From JAFGMQ01 sp036733345 (GTDB taxonomy: Bacteria > Desulfobacterota > DSM-4660 > Desulfatiglandales > Desulfatiglandaceae), in NCBI GenBank assembly GCA_036733345.1, contig DAINAR010000067.1, forward strand, positions 1-13,618: a stretch of DNA of 13,618 nucleotides, written 5' to 3'. This document shows, piece after piece, positions 1 to 7,946 of the stretch. Made by a program: the position numbers and the translations under genes. Position 1 is the stretch's first letter, and every line of letters begins with the position of its first letter. The notes beneath the pieces are model-generated. The model was not told where the DNA came from. It worked only from the letters and a program-made list of their open reading frames with translations, and searched no databases.

Positions 1-31
1 CCGTTATTACCTTCTTTACTTCCTTCGCCAT
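1..31 (-). CDS. Start of an unidentified gene, cut by the window edge
   Basis: An ATG at 31 opens a minus-strand frame that reads MAKEVKKVIT and runs off the left edge. A strong ribosome binding site (GAGGAGG) lies 8 bases before this ATG, which is why I prefer it. The same frame is open further upstream to a TAA at 125-127, with another in-frame ATG at 79 (start MREDIISLKAIEEDLL) that lacks a good ribosome binding site, so a longer protein is possible. Ten residues are too few to name a family. The gene lies about 300 bases downstream of the crotonase gene on the same strand and may belong to the same catabolic cluster. Confidence 0.5.
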   Translation of the reverse strand, partial: MAKEVKKVIT

Positions 32-79
32 CAGTAAATCCTCCTCTATGGCTTTTAGTGATATAATATCCTCCCTCAT

Positions 80-337
80 TGGCGGACCACTAGAATCTCT
101 TAACCGTTTCCAGTACACTCCGGATTACGAAGAAATATTTCTTATTATTCCGGGTCAGCCTCCGTGAATATATTTTTTAATCATAAGCCATAAATATATT
201 CCTTCTGCAGTCTTTGAATCTCCTTCTTAGTACCTATATATCATTCGACTCCCGTACTAAATTTTGCAGAACCAAAAATCTTTTAAAAGGAAAGAACTTC
301 ATCCATTATACTGAAAGAAGTTAATTTATATTTAACT
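80..337. other. AT-rich stretch without a recognisable gene
   Basis: No convincing coding frame was found on either strand; minus-strand frames are broken by several stops. It holds an 8-bp inverted repeat (GAATATAT at 166-173 and ATATATTC at 194-201, 20-base spacer) that is unremarkable for such AT-rich DNA. It may contain a promoter for the gene at the left edge, but I could not place one. Confidence 0.4.
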
Positions 338-338
338 T
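318..338 (-). terminator. AT-rich hairpin at the end of the crotonase gene
   Basis: AAGTTAA (318-324) and TTAACTT (332-338) form a perfect 7-bp inverted repeat around a 7-base loop, starting at the stop codon of the crotonase gene. On the minus strand it is followed by CTTTC rather than a long T run, and the stem has little GC. It is therefore a weak terminator candidate at best. Confidence 0.25.
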
Positions 339-1063
339 TAACCTTCCACACCGTCTGAATCATGTTGTAACTGCAAATATTCACCTTGCATTTTCCAATT
401 AAGTTCTTCAATCTGAGCCCTGCTCATATCTCTTGATCGATAAAAAAGCTCTTTACCCATTGTTATGGAAAGCTGGCCATTTCTGCATATTTTTTCGGCA
501 AGTTCAATCGCCGTATCAATCACCTTATCCCGGCTCACAACGCGATTCAAAAAACCTATCTCATGCATTCTTTTCGCACTTATACGCTCGCCCAAAAAGG
601 AAAGCTCCAGGGCTATTGCTGGCGGCAGATTCTGATATATAGGTTCCGGAACATTTAATACGGAGAATATATTTGATTTAGCCTCAGGAATGCCAAACTC
701 AGCATCTTCAGCTGCAATCCTGATATCGCACCCGCTGGCTATCCAAAATCCTCCGGCAACACAGTACCCCTTAATAGCTGCAATTATAGGTTTCCATATA
801 TTGTGACTGGTTGGAACAATCTTAGGTGATTTCTTAAGTTCATCCAGAGAAAGTTCTCCGCTCTCGAGATCATAACCAACACAGAATGCCTTTTCTTCAG
901 CCCCCGTGATAATGGCAACCAGAGCGTTTTTATCATCCCTGAACTTTGCCCAGGTCTCGGGCATTTCATTAAAAAATGACTTTCCATAAGCATTAAAACG
1001 CTCGGGCCTGTTCAGGGTAATAAAAGCAATCCTGTTTTTAACCTCATAATCAATCATACCCAT
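338..1063 (-). CDS. Enoyl-CoA hydratase/isomerase (crotonase) family protein
   Basis: 241-residue crotonase-fold protein expected to act in the cytoplasm on an acyl-CoA thioester. The N-terminal strand (AFITLNRPERFNA), the first oxyanion-hole segment (AFCVGYDL, residues 59-66) and the second (AGG, 103-105) followed by CDIRIAAEDAEFGIPEA (112-128) identify the family. The glutamate matching Glu164 of rat crotonase is present (E127), but the position of Glu144 is tryptophan (W108, in AGGFWIASGCD). It may therefore be an isomerase, hydrolase or other crotonase rather than a classical hydratase. It ends at DSDGVEG, where relatives usually continue for about 20 residues (EG..AF.EKR.P), so the C-terminus looks short. 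The start is ATG 1063, with AGGAG 8 bases upstream. It lies last in the dehydrogenase-transporter-ligase gene row, about 190 bases after the preceding dehydrogenase. Family assignment is secure; the reaction is not. Confidence 0.9.
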   Translation of the reverse strand: MGMIDYEVKNRIAFITLNRPERFNAYGKSFFNEMPETWAKFRDDKNALVAIITGAEEKAFCVGYDLESGELSLDELKKSPKIVPTSHNIWKPIIAAIKGYCVAGGFWIASGCDIRIAAEDAEFGIPEAKSNIFSVLNVPEPIYQNLPPAIALELSFLGERISAKRMHEIGFLNRVVSRDKVIDTAIELAEKICRNGQLSITMGKELFYRSRDMSRAQIEELNWKMQGEYLQLQHDSDGVEG

Positions 1064-1130
1064 TCCATTTGCTCCTTGTTTTTTATCAAAGTAAAATAAC
1101 CATGCTCAAAAGGAAGTCTTTCGATTCACT

Positions 1131-1235
1131 TTATACACAATACTGAGTTGACTTTCCTTCAGGCCAATTGTCATCACAGCGCCATGGGCCATTTCCATAG
1201 AGCGGGATGTTAATATAAATCAGATTATCGTAAAA
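1131..1235 (-). pseudogene. Possible C-terminal remnant of a lost gene
   Basis: Between the dehydrogenase and the crotonase gene, a 34-codon minus-strand frame without a start codon ends at TAA (1131-1133) and contains PLYGNGPWRCDDNWPEGK. The residue mix (W, G, P, D, C) looks like protein rather than random AT-rich DNA. No family was recognised. A second open frame, starting MEMAHGAVMTIGLK, overlaps it. This could equally be chance. Confidence 0.2.
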
Positions 1236-1256
1236 CTATTATTGTCAACCATGCCT

Positions 1257-2027
1257 CTAAATGAGCCATCCCCCATCCACAAAGATGTTGTCACCCGTAA
1301 CATATCTTGAAGCATCAGAAGCCAAAAAGACAGTCACATTGCCAATATAGGAAGGCTCGCCTGGATAACCTAAATGCACACCCTGCATAGCCTCTTTCAA
1401 CGCTTCTGGATTGCTCCATACAGGCTTACTGAATTCAGTTTTTATTAAATGTGGAGAAACTGCATTTACACGGATATTATGTTCAGCCAACTCTCCCGCC
1501 AATAACTTTGTTAACATTATGACCCCTGCTTTAGTTACAGAATATGCCCCTCTATTCATTCCAGCTCTTATTCCCATACTGGATGCAATGTTTATAATGC
1601 ATCCTTTCTTTGCTTCAACCATCTTTCTTCCAACCGCTTTGCTACACAGGTAACATCCTTTTAGGTTTATATCTACCATTCTGTCCCATTCTTCCTCACT
1701 AAGATCAAACAATTTTCCTCTGATCATTATAGCTGCATTATTGACAAGGATATCGATAGATCCGAGTTCTTGTTGTGCTTTGTCAGCAAGTTTTTCAACA
1801 TCTTCCCTTTTACTAATGTCCATTTGAACTGCAAAAGATCTCCTGCCAATTTTTTTAATTTCGCTAACTGTATTCTCTAGTTCGCCGTCATCTGTTATAA
1901 TATCGCAGACAATTACATCTGCACCAGCCAATGCGAGTGCAATAGCAATACCTCGTCCTATTCCACCTTTTCCACCTGTCACAATAGCGTTTTTACCTTT
2001 TAAATAATACAATTCCCTTCTATTCAT
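1257..2027 (-). CDS. Short-chain dehydrogenase/reductase, FabG-like
   Basis: 256-residue classical SDR that probably interconverts a hydroxy and a keto group with NAD(H), most simply at the 3-hydroxyacyl-CoA step of the pathway encoded here. The cofactor motif TGGKGGIG spans residues 17-24, and D42 at the end of the second strand favours NAD over NADP. NNAA lies at 96-99. The catalytic set is N121, S149, Y162 and K166 (YSVTK). The C-terminus YVTGDNIFVDGGW is typical of the FabG branch, and the length is normal. The start is ATG 2027, with only a weak GGGGC upstream. The insertion ELYY before the usual KGKNAIVTGG start leaves room for a slightly later start. It follows the other dehydrogenase gene after a 147-base, very AT-rich gap. 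Its physiological substrate is unknown. Confidence 0.93.
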   Translation of the reverse strand: MNRRELYYLKGKNAIVTGGKGGIGRGIAIALALAGADVIVCDIITDDGELENTVSEIKKIGRRSFAVQMDISKREDVEKLADKAQQELGSIDILVNNAAIMIRGKLFDLSEEEWDRMVDINLKGCYLCSKAVGRKMVEAKKGCIINIASSMGIRAGMNRGAYSVTKAGVIMLTKLLAGELAEHNIRVNAVSPHLIKTEFSKPVWSNPEALKEAMQGVHLGYPGEPSYIGNVTVFLASDASRYVTGDNIFVDGGWLI

Positions 2028-2174
2028 TAATATTGCCCCGTAATTAAATATTTTTTATAAATATTTATAATTAATTATGAACATACTTTTAATTATAAAA
2101 TAGATTTGAAATTATAAATAAATTGTTATATTAGCATTATTATTATTAAACTAATTACTATATTTTTCTGTTTT
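2028..2174. other. Extremely AT-rich spacer between the two dehydrogenase genes
   Basis: 147 bases almost free of G and C, including the perfect palindrome ATAAATATTTAT. No T-run terminator with a GC stem and no open frame is seen. It may hold a promoter for the downstream dehydrogenase, or be a relic of gene loss. Confidence 0.35.
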
Positions 2175-2918
2175 TTAAATTCCTCTCCCGCCATCCACAT
2201 TAATTGCTGCCCCTGTAACCATGGATGCGTCATCCGAAGCCAAAAACAGGGCAGCCTTGGCAATATCCTCTGGTTTCGCAAAACGTCCTAACGGAATAGT
2301 AGATTTTATGGTGTTTTTAATTTCTTCATTGTATATATCTAATAAAGGCGTGTCTGTAGGACCTGCATTAATACAATTCACACAAATATTAAATGGTGCC
2401 AGTTCAATAGCTAATGCTTTCGTTAGCATAATAACTGCGCTCTTAGATGAAGTATAAACTGAATTTTCCGGACGTGGCCTAACGCCTGAAATCGAAGCGT
2501 TGTTAATTATCACTCCGCTTCTTCGCTTTTTCAGTTCGGGTACCGCATACTTAGATGCAAGAAAAATACTCTTTACATTAACACTAAAAATATGATCCCA
2601 TTCTTCTTCAGTAATTGATTCAATTTTCTTCATTTTCTGTAAAACACCAGCGTTATTAAAAAGAATGTTCAATTGACCAAATTTTTCTATAGTCAATTCT
2701 ATCATATTTTTAACTTCAACAACCTTTGTAACATCAACTTGAATAAATGCAGCTTCTCCGCCATTAGCACTAATTTTTTCCACCGTTTCTTGACCTTTTA
2801 GGCAGTCAATATCTGCTACAACAATGTTTGCTCCTTCCTTTGAAAACAAAATAGAACTGGCACGACCTATCCCTGAGCCACCACCGGTAATAATTGCTGT
2901 TTTTCCATCAAGTCTCAA
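2175..2918 (-). CDS. Short-chain dehydrogenase/reductase, FabG-like (TTG start)
   Basis: 247-residue classical SDR, paralogous to its downstream neighbour but clearly distinct in sequence. It has TGGGSGIG at 11-18, acidic D36 pointing to NAD, NNAG at 88-91, and the catalytic residues N114, S142, Y155 and K159 (YTSSK). The C-terminal segment is MVTGAAINVDGG. The first codon is TTG (2918), with a strong GAGGAG 7 bases before it. No ATG lies at a sensible place, so the TTG start is well supported. It is 83 bases downstream of the TRAP large permease gene and probably in the same transcript. Two side-by-side dehydrogenases suggest two different hydroxyl groups, two stereoisomers or two chain stages of the imported acid. 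That is inference. Confidence 0.93.
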   Translation of the reverse strand: MRLDGKTAIITGGGSGIGRASSILFSKEGANIVVADIDCLKGQETVEKISANGGEAAFIQVDVTKVVEVKNMIELTIEKFGQLNILFNNAGVLQKMKKIESITEEEWDHIFSVNVKSIFLASKYAVPELKKRRSGVIINNASISGVRPRPENSVYTSSKSAVIMLTKALAIELAPFNICVNCINAGPTDTPLLDIYNEEIKNTIKSTIPLGRFAKPEDIAKAALFLASDDASMVTGAAINVDGGRGI

Positions 2919-3001
2919 AATAAATCTCCTCTATCATAACATATAGTAATAACTTAAAATAAAAGTATAATTTACATTGTTTTAATGCTGTTTCAGTGGT
3001 T

Positions 3002-4291
3002 TTACATATGCAGCGGCAAGTATAAAAATAGATCTGGAAAAAATATCAGAAATCCTATAGTAACGGCCATCATTATCAAAAATGGGATTATACCCAAATA
3101 TATTTCCTTAATAGTAACCGTATCTCCGGCTGTTCCTTTTACTGTAAACAGATTCATCCCAACTGGTGGTGTTATAACCCCTACTTCAACCATTGTAATA
3201 ACAATAATCCCGAACCATATTGGATGCCAGTTTAAGCTTTCTGCTATGGGAAGTACCAGAGGTGTTGTTATTATAAGCATCGATACCGGATCCACTAAGC
3301 ACCCTAAAACTAAATAAATACTAAGAATTAAAAGCAAAATATAGATCGGTGCAATAGATAGATCAGTAATCAGACCGGTCATCTCCCGAATTAGACCAGA
3401 CATACTAAGCATTTGAGCGAATAGATTCCCAAAAATTACTATAACAAGAAGGGAACATGACAACATACCTGCATTCACAAGGGCTTTCCAAAACAGTTTC
3501 AAACTGAATTTTCTTCGCAAAACAAGTATCAACAGGGCACCTAAGGCTCCCATGGCCCCACCCTGTGTAGCCGTAAACCAACCCAGATAAAGTCCTCCAA
3601 TTATTAAGGCAAATAAGAAGAGCGTTGGGGCAATACCTTTCAATGAAACAATTTTTTCTTTTAGAGACACTTTTTCTGTAAAAGTTGGCGCCATCTCTTT
3701 TTTAAAAGTGGCAATTAAAAAAATGCCTGCGCCAAAAACTATCGAGGTTATTACTCCGGGTAAAATTCCAGCAATCAATAATTTGCTGATTGAGGTCATT
3801 GAAATAATGCCATAAATAATCATTAAAATACTTGGAGGTATCATGCATGCCAAGGCACCAGCACTTCCAATACATCCGGTTGAAATCCTGTTATCGTACC
3901 CTGCCTTTTGCATCTCAGGAAGAGCTATCTTTGTAAACATGGAACAGCTTGCGATTGTCGAACCTGAGCAGGCACCAAATAAAGCCGCTGCAAAGTTTGT
4001 TGATATAGCCAAACCACCTGGCAGCCTTCCAAACCATTTGCGCACGGCACTATATAAGTCTTCTGTTATACCTGATTGAAAAGTGAACTCCCCCATAAGT
4101 AAAAACATGGGAACAACTGAAAGAGTATAACTTGAGATACCGCTTACAACTATTGAAGACAATTGCACTACTGCAGCAGTCCAATTAGCGTAATAAACAA
4201 AACCTAAAACAGAGGTTATTGCTAATGAAAATGCCACAGGTATTCCTATAAATACCTGAACAATTAATAGAAGTAATAATACAATCCCCAT
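3002..4291 (-). CDS. dctM: TRAP transporter large permease, DctM family
   Basis: Large membrane subunit of a tripartite ATP-independent periplasmic transporter, which uses an ion gradient to import an organic acid delivered by the binding protein. At 429 residues it has family length and is hydrophobic throughout, with about 12 membrane segments. Signature stretches are FGACSGSTIA (105-114), PEMQKAGYD (125-133), IPPSILMIIYG (151-161) and, near the C-terminus, VEVGVITPPVGMNLF. I place the start at ATG 4291, which has GGGAGG 6 bases upstream and gives MGIVLLLLLI. A longer frame from a TTG at 4315 would place that ribosome binding site inside the gene. The gene is separated from the small permease gene by 134 bases, more than is usual for this pair. 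The symbol is the family name; the substrate is unknown. Confidence 0.95.
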   Translation of the reverse strand: MGIVLLLLLIVQVFIGIPVAFSLAITSVLGFVYYANWTAAVVQLSSIVVSGISSYTLSVVPMFLLMGEFTFQSGITEDLYSAVRKWFGRLPGGLAISTNFAAALFGACSGSTIASCSMFTKIALPEMQKAGYDNRISTGCIGSAGALACMIPPSILMIIYGIISMTSISKLLIAGILPGVITSIVFGAGIFLIATFKKEMAPTFTEKVSLKEKIVSLKGIAPTLFLFALIIGGLYLGWFTATQGGAMGALGALLILVLRRKFSLKLFWKALVNAGMLSCSLLVIVIFGNLFAQMLSMSGLIREMTGLITDLSIAPIYILLLILSIYLVLGCLVDPVSMLIITTPLVLPIAESLNWHPIWFGIIVITMVEVGVITPPVGMNLFTVKGTAGDTVTIKEIYLGIIPFLIMMAVTIGFLIFFPDLFLYLPLHM

Positions 4292-4425
4292 AAAAAACCT
4301 CCCTCGTCTAACCAACTGCGGCCGAAATAATTCCTGGTGATCAAGGATTCTTTGACTATCTGGATTCCTGAAGAAAATCTGCTGTAAATTCTATCGCCGC
4401 AGCACTGCTATGCATTCCGGGGTGT

Positions 4426-4926
4426 TTATTTTTCAAACTCGGGTTTATTAATTATAGACATAGCTAATATAATTATAGATTGAACAGTAACTAGACAGAA
4501 CACAAAAGCAGTAAAAAGTTTTGCATAAAATACCGGATAAGGAATTAATCCAGATACATGTTCCCTCATGGCTGTGCTCCGCAGTGCTTGTGGAACAATA
4601 AACCATGTAATTGTAAGTATCAGCAACATGCAGACTAAATTAATAAAGATATCAAATATTTGCTTAATCTTAGGATTAGTTATCTTACTGGTTATAAGAT
4701 CAACGGTAATATGTTGCTTTTTCCGTTGAGTTTCTAATAAAAACCCGAAGACAACAAAAGGCATAAACACGGCAATTAATTCACTTGCTCCCGGTATAGG
4801 GCTTGCGAAAATTTTTAACAGCAATACATCTAATGTTGTAACTATCAACAAAATCAGCACTGCCAGTGAAGCAACAATACCCATTATCTTGCTTAAAAAA
4901 GAAAGCAATTTATTTATTCCTTGCAC
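4426..4926 (-). CDS. dctQ: TRAP transporter small permease, DctQ family (GTG start)
   Basis: 166-residue small membrane subunit that pairs with the large permease and contacts the binding protein. Four hydrophobic segments lie at about 15-35, 48-65, 91-111 and 131-156. The family pattern of a glutamate before the second helix (E49, in GASELIAVFMPFVVFGFL) followed by QHITVDLI with H72 and D76 is visible. The start is GTG 4926, with AGGAGG 7 bases upstream. It lies between the binding-protein and large-permease genes, as is normal for dctPQM operons. Confidence 0.93.
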   Translation of the reverse strand: MQGINKLLSFLSKIMGIVASLAVLILLIVTTLDVLLLKIFASPIPGASELIAVFMPFVVFGFLLETQRKKQHITVDLITSKITNPKIKQIFDIFINLVCMLLILTITWFIVPQALRSTAMREHVSGLIPYPVFYAKLFTAFVFCLVTVQSIIILAMSIINKPEFEK

Positions 4927-4966
4927 GGTTCAACCTCCTGGTAGTGTAACTTTAATTACTCTTTTA

Positions 4967-5011
4967 GGACGGTTTGTTAGTCCTTTATTCTGCAGAACCT
5001 TCAAACCGCCC
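4967..5011 (-). promoter_or_regulatory. Stem-loop between binding-protein and permease genes
   Basis: On the minus-strand RNA, GGGCGGUUUG (5011-5002) can pair with CAAACCGUCC (4976-4967): ten pairs, one of them G-U. The 25-base loop contains the palindrome TTCTGCAGAA (4988-4997). It is followed by CUAAAAG, not a U run, so it is not a standard terminator. A stem at this place would allow partial read-through or protect the upstream message, giving more binding protein than permease. That role is inference, in line with intercistronic hairpins known from other dctPQM operons. Confidence 0.5.
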
Positions 5012-5062
5012 TTTTCTGTGCCTTTGCATTTTTTAAAATCTAAACAAAGCACATCTGTTAAT

Positions 5063-6106
5063 TTATTTTCCTAAGGCTTCATTCCACATGCGATACAGCT
5101 CTTTTGCCTCTTCAGCAATTTCAGTTTTCTGCATTTCGTTTACCCATTCCTTGCGAAAATCAGGTAACATTTCAATCCATTTTTCTCTGTCCTTAAATTC
5201 TACAAAAGTAGCCCCACTTTTTGTGAGTAATTTGTAAGCCTTATCATAGTGGCTATTAGCTATATTAAGACCAACTTCTCCCATTAATTCCTGGCCGACT
5301 TCCAACATTATTTTTTGAATATCAGCAGGCAATCTGTTCCAGACATCCAGATTTATGAGACGAATAATACCGGGAGTTAAACCAATACCTGTCTTGGATA
5401 TATATGGAGCGATTTCATGAAGGCCGGCTCCATATGCTGAACTTATACCCCACGGTATTCCATCCACTCTTCCTCTTTGTAAGGACTCAAACATTTCGGA
5501 AGGTGATACATCTACGGGAACCGCTCCTGCAACCATGATAGCTCTTGGCAAATAAGGACCCCATGTCCTGATTTTTTTTCCTTTCATATCCTCCAATGTT
5601 TCAATAGGTTCCTTTGCAAATGTATGGTACTCACGATAGCAGCCGACAAAAAGAAGTTTCATATTGTTATTTTTAAAATCAACTTCCGGCAAAGGTCCTT
5701 CAAAATAAAGCTTTTTACCGACTGCCAGGACTTCTTCTAAACTATTTTGAATAAAAGGAATTTGATTTAGAACAGATGCTAAACGAAACCATGTAGGTGA
5801 ATAACTCGGAGTTGTGGATATAATATCAACTGCGCCTCTAGAGCATAACTCAGGAAGATCTGCAATCTTTCCTAATGATTCACTCCAGTGAATCACTATT
5901 TTTACTCTTCCATCAGTTCTCCGCTCAACTTCTTTTGCAAAATAGCTGTCCCATGCTGTCCACTCAGTAATAGATTCTGCCAGATAATGAGCCAAATTAA
6001 GAGTAATTACTTTAGGCTTTTTTGCTGCTAATCCGGATTCAACACAAACAAACAAACAAAAAATACTTAATACAACACAACTTGTTATAATACTTAACTT
6101 TTTCAT
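5063..6106 (-). CDS. dctP: TRAP transporter substrate-binding protein, DctP family
   Basis: 347-residue periplasmic binding protein that captures the organic acid for the DctQM permease. The N-terminus MKKLSIITSCVVLSIFCLFV is a Sec signal peptide with probable cleavage near GLA-AKK (about residue 27). Family marks are GKKIRTWGP with R180, the arginine position that usually pairs with the ligand carboxylate, and VDVSPSEMFESLQRGRVDGIPWG (198-220), the standard LQRG.VDG segment. Length is typical. The start is ATG 6106, shortly after a GGGGG ribosome binding site. It follows the acyl-CoA ligase gene by 77 bases, so transporter and activating enzyme are probably co-transcribed. This suggests that the imported compound is a carboxylic acid destined for CoA activation. 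Confidence 0.95.
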   Translation of the reverse strand: MKKLSIITSCVVLSIFCLFVCVESGLAAKKPKVITLNLAHYLAESITEWTAWDSYFAKEVERRTDGRVKIVIHWSESLGKIADLPELCSRGAVDIISTTPSYSPTWFRLASVLNQIPFIQNSLEEVLAVGKKLYFEGPLPEVDFKNNNMKLLFVGCYREYHTFAKEPIETLEDMKGKKIRTWGPYLPRAIMVAGAVPVDVSPSEMFESLQRGRVDGIPWGISSAYGAGLHEIAPYISKTGIGLTPGIIRLINLDVWNRLPADIQKIMLEVGQELMGEVGLNIANSHYDKAYKLLTKSGATFVEFKDREKWIEMLPDFRKEWVNEMQKTEIAEEAKELYRMWNEALGK

Positions 6107-6183
6107 AATAACCCCCTTAATCTTTAAAAAACATACTTAAATTAATATTACATTAAAACTAAACACAGAATATCCTAGCGCTT

Positions 6184-7809
6184 TCATATGCTTTTAAATT
6201 CATCACTCACTCTTTCTGCGAGTTTAAATCTTTGAATCTTACCAGTAGCTGTTGTAGGCCAGTCAGAGGTGAACTTAACGTATTTCGGTATCTTATAGGC
6301 CGCAATTTTACCCTTGCAATAATCCGCGATTTCACCCTCCGTAAGTTCTGTTCCTTCAATCGGCTCTATAAATACCAACGGGACCTCCTGCTTGGCCGGA
6401 TCTGCAACACCAATGGTACAGGCCATTTTGACCTTCTCATGACCCCTCAGGAAATCGTCGACTTCGTTTAAGGAGACATTTTCTCCACCAACCTTGATCA
6501 TATCCTTTATCCTTCCCACAAATGAAAAATAACCGTCCTCATGGCGTGTAACAATATCCTGCGTGTGATACCAACCCTCTCTATCAAAGTAAATCGCACG
6601 ATCTTGATCCGACATATTCAGGTATCCCTTAATAACATATGGTCCCTTTACACAAAGCTCTCCTGGCTTCCCAGCAGGAAGTTCATCTCCGGTTGCAGGA
6701 TCTATTACTTTCAGTACAAAGTTGGGAAGGGGCTTGCCTATTGTCCTTGACAGCACCTCAAAAGGATCTCCGATCTCCGTCATAGTTGTAATACCGCCCG
6801 TTTCAGTCATTCCATAAAGGTTTACTATATTTCCGACTATATTCTTGGTCACTTCCTTCAGCTCTTCGACCGTAATCGGTCCTCCACCGGTCCATCCGAT
6901 GCGAAGAGAACTCGTATCACATGGATGTGACTTTAAATAACTCACCATGTCAACCCACATCTTTGCCATCCCTACCATAAAAGTAACTTTGTCCTTGCTT
7001 ATCAGATCCAGCTTTTCTTCCATGGTGAAATAGGTAGCCATGGACATTTTTGCACCAGCCATTATCGGACACAGCATGCACCAGTAATTAGCAGTAGTAT
7101 AAAAAAGAGGTGAGGGAACCAGGAAGACATCATCTTCGGTCACCTCCATCCATTTGATATAGTTCTCGACGTTCGTCAAGACGTTATGGTCCGCCATGGC
7201 CCCTTTTGGAAGGCCAGTGGTCCCGGAGGTATAAAAGACATTAACCACATCCCCTGGCTGCACTGCCTCCTGCCTTTCCTTTAGTTCTTTATCCAGCGTC
7301 AATCCATGACCCCGCTTTATAAAATCTTCCAGGCCAAGCATACCGGGCATTTCTTTAATACAGATGACACCTTTCAAACTGGGAAAATCCTTCAAATGAA
7401 GATCACCCGCTTTTGCGCCTTTCAGATCGGGACAGACTTCATATAGTATTTCGCTGAAATTATTTGACAGAAACTGATCCGCCATTATGAGGGCAGATAT
7501 CCCTGAGTTCCTCAAGATATAACCCACTTCCCTGGATTTAAACCTGATATTAATGGGAACAGTTACGGCACCAATTTTGGCATTTGCTAGATTTGCAAAT
7601 ACCCACTCCGGATAGTTCGGCATCCATATGCCCACTCTCTGGCCTGGCTCGATGCCCAATTCAATCAGGGCCTTAGCCATATTTTCGACCTTTTGTGCAA
7701 TTTCTTCATATGTAAAACCTTTACCCTGGTAGCTAAGGCCCTCCTTTGCTGAATATTTTGCAACCGTATTATCAAACACATCGCCAATGGTTTTCTTTAA
7801 AGCGCTCAT
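6184..7809 (-). CDS. AMP-forming acyl-CoA ligase (acyl-adenylate superfamily)
   Basis: 541-residue cytoplasmic enzyme expected to convert a carboxylic acid, ATP and CoA to the acyl-CoA, AMP and pyrophosphate. The P-loop-like motif YTSGTTGLPKG lies at 193-203, YGMTET at 332-337, the ribose-binding aspartate D418 in GWYHTQD, the hinge region GRIKDMIKVGGENV at 432-445 and the catalytic lysine K524 in TATGKIQR. Glutamine replaces the usual glycine before D418 (TQD instead of TGD). Length and motif order match medium-chain, aryl or cyclohexane-carboxylate-type ligases; sequence alone does not decide which. The start is ATG 7809, with AAGGAG 7 bases upstream. It is the first gene of the run that continues into the TRAP genes, and its leader carries inverted repeats that may be operators for the TetR-SDR protein encoded just upstream. 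Confidence 0.93.
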   Translation of the reverse strand: MSALKKTIGDVFDNTVAKYSAKEGLSYQGKGFTYEEIAQKVENMAKALIELGIEPGQRVGIWMPNYPEWVFANLANAKIGAVTVPINIRFKSREVGYILRNSGISALIMADQFLSNNFSEILYEVCPDLKGAKAGDLHLKDFPSLKGVICIKEMPGMLGLEDFIKRGHGLTLDKELKERQEAVQPGDVVNVFYTSGTTGLPKGAMADHNVLTNVENYIKWMEVTEDDVFLVPSPLFYTTANYWCMLCPIMAGAKMSMATYFTMEEKLDLISKDKVTFMVGMAKMWVDMVSYLKSHPCDTSSLRIGWTGGGPITVEELKEVTKNIVGNIVNLYGMTETGGITTMTEIGDPFEVLSRTIGKPLPNFVLKVIDPATGDELPAGKPGELCVKGPYVIKGYLNMSDQDRAIYFDREGWYHTQDIVTRHEDGYFSFVGRIKDMIKVGGENVSLNEVDDFLRGHEKVKMACTIGVADPAKQEVPLVFIEPIEGTELTEGEIADYCKGKIAAYKIPKYVKFTSDWPTTATGKIQRFKLAERVSDEFKSI

Positions 7810-7841
7810 TCGACATCTCCTTACAAAATTTTATCGAAAAC

Positions 7842-7871
7842 CCTAATCTCTCCGAACTTATTGAGATTAGG
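7842..7871. promoter_or_regulatory. Perfect 9-bp inverted repeat ahead of the ligase gene
   Basis: CCTAATCTC (7842-7850) and GAGATTAGG (7863-7871) are exact inverted copies separated by 12 bases, so the half-sites lie 21 bp apart, two helical turns. They sit 33-62 bases before the ligase start codon. The pair could be an operator for a dimeric regulator or a 5' leader hairpin; there is no T run to make it a terminator. Confidence 0.45.
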
Positions 7872-7946
7872 ACATGTTATTATTGTTGTGTGTTATAAAA
7901 TGATAACCACAACGGGCCATATATAATATTGATTCATAAATCTACT

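Noticed and set aside
1411..1653. Plus-strand open frame of 80 codons inside the dehydrogenase gene
   Set aside because: It overlaps a clear SDR coding frame on the other strand and its translation shows no family motif; it is an antisense shadow.
4292..4315. Eight-residue extension of the large permease from a TTG codon
   Set aside because: The GGGAGG ribosome binding site lies inside this stretch and fits the ATG at 4291.
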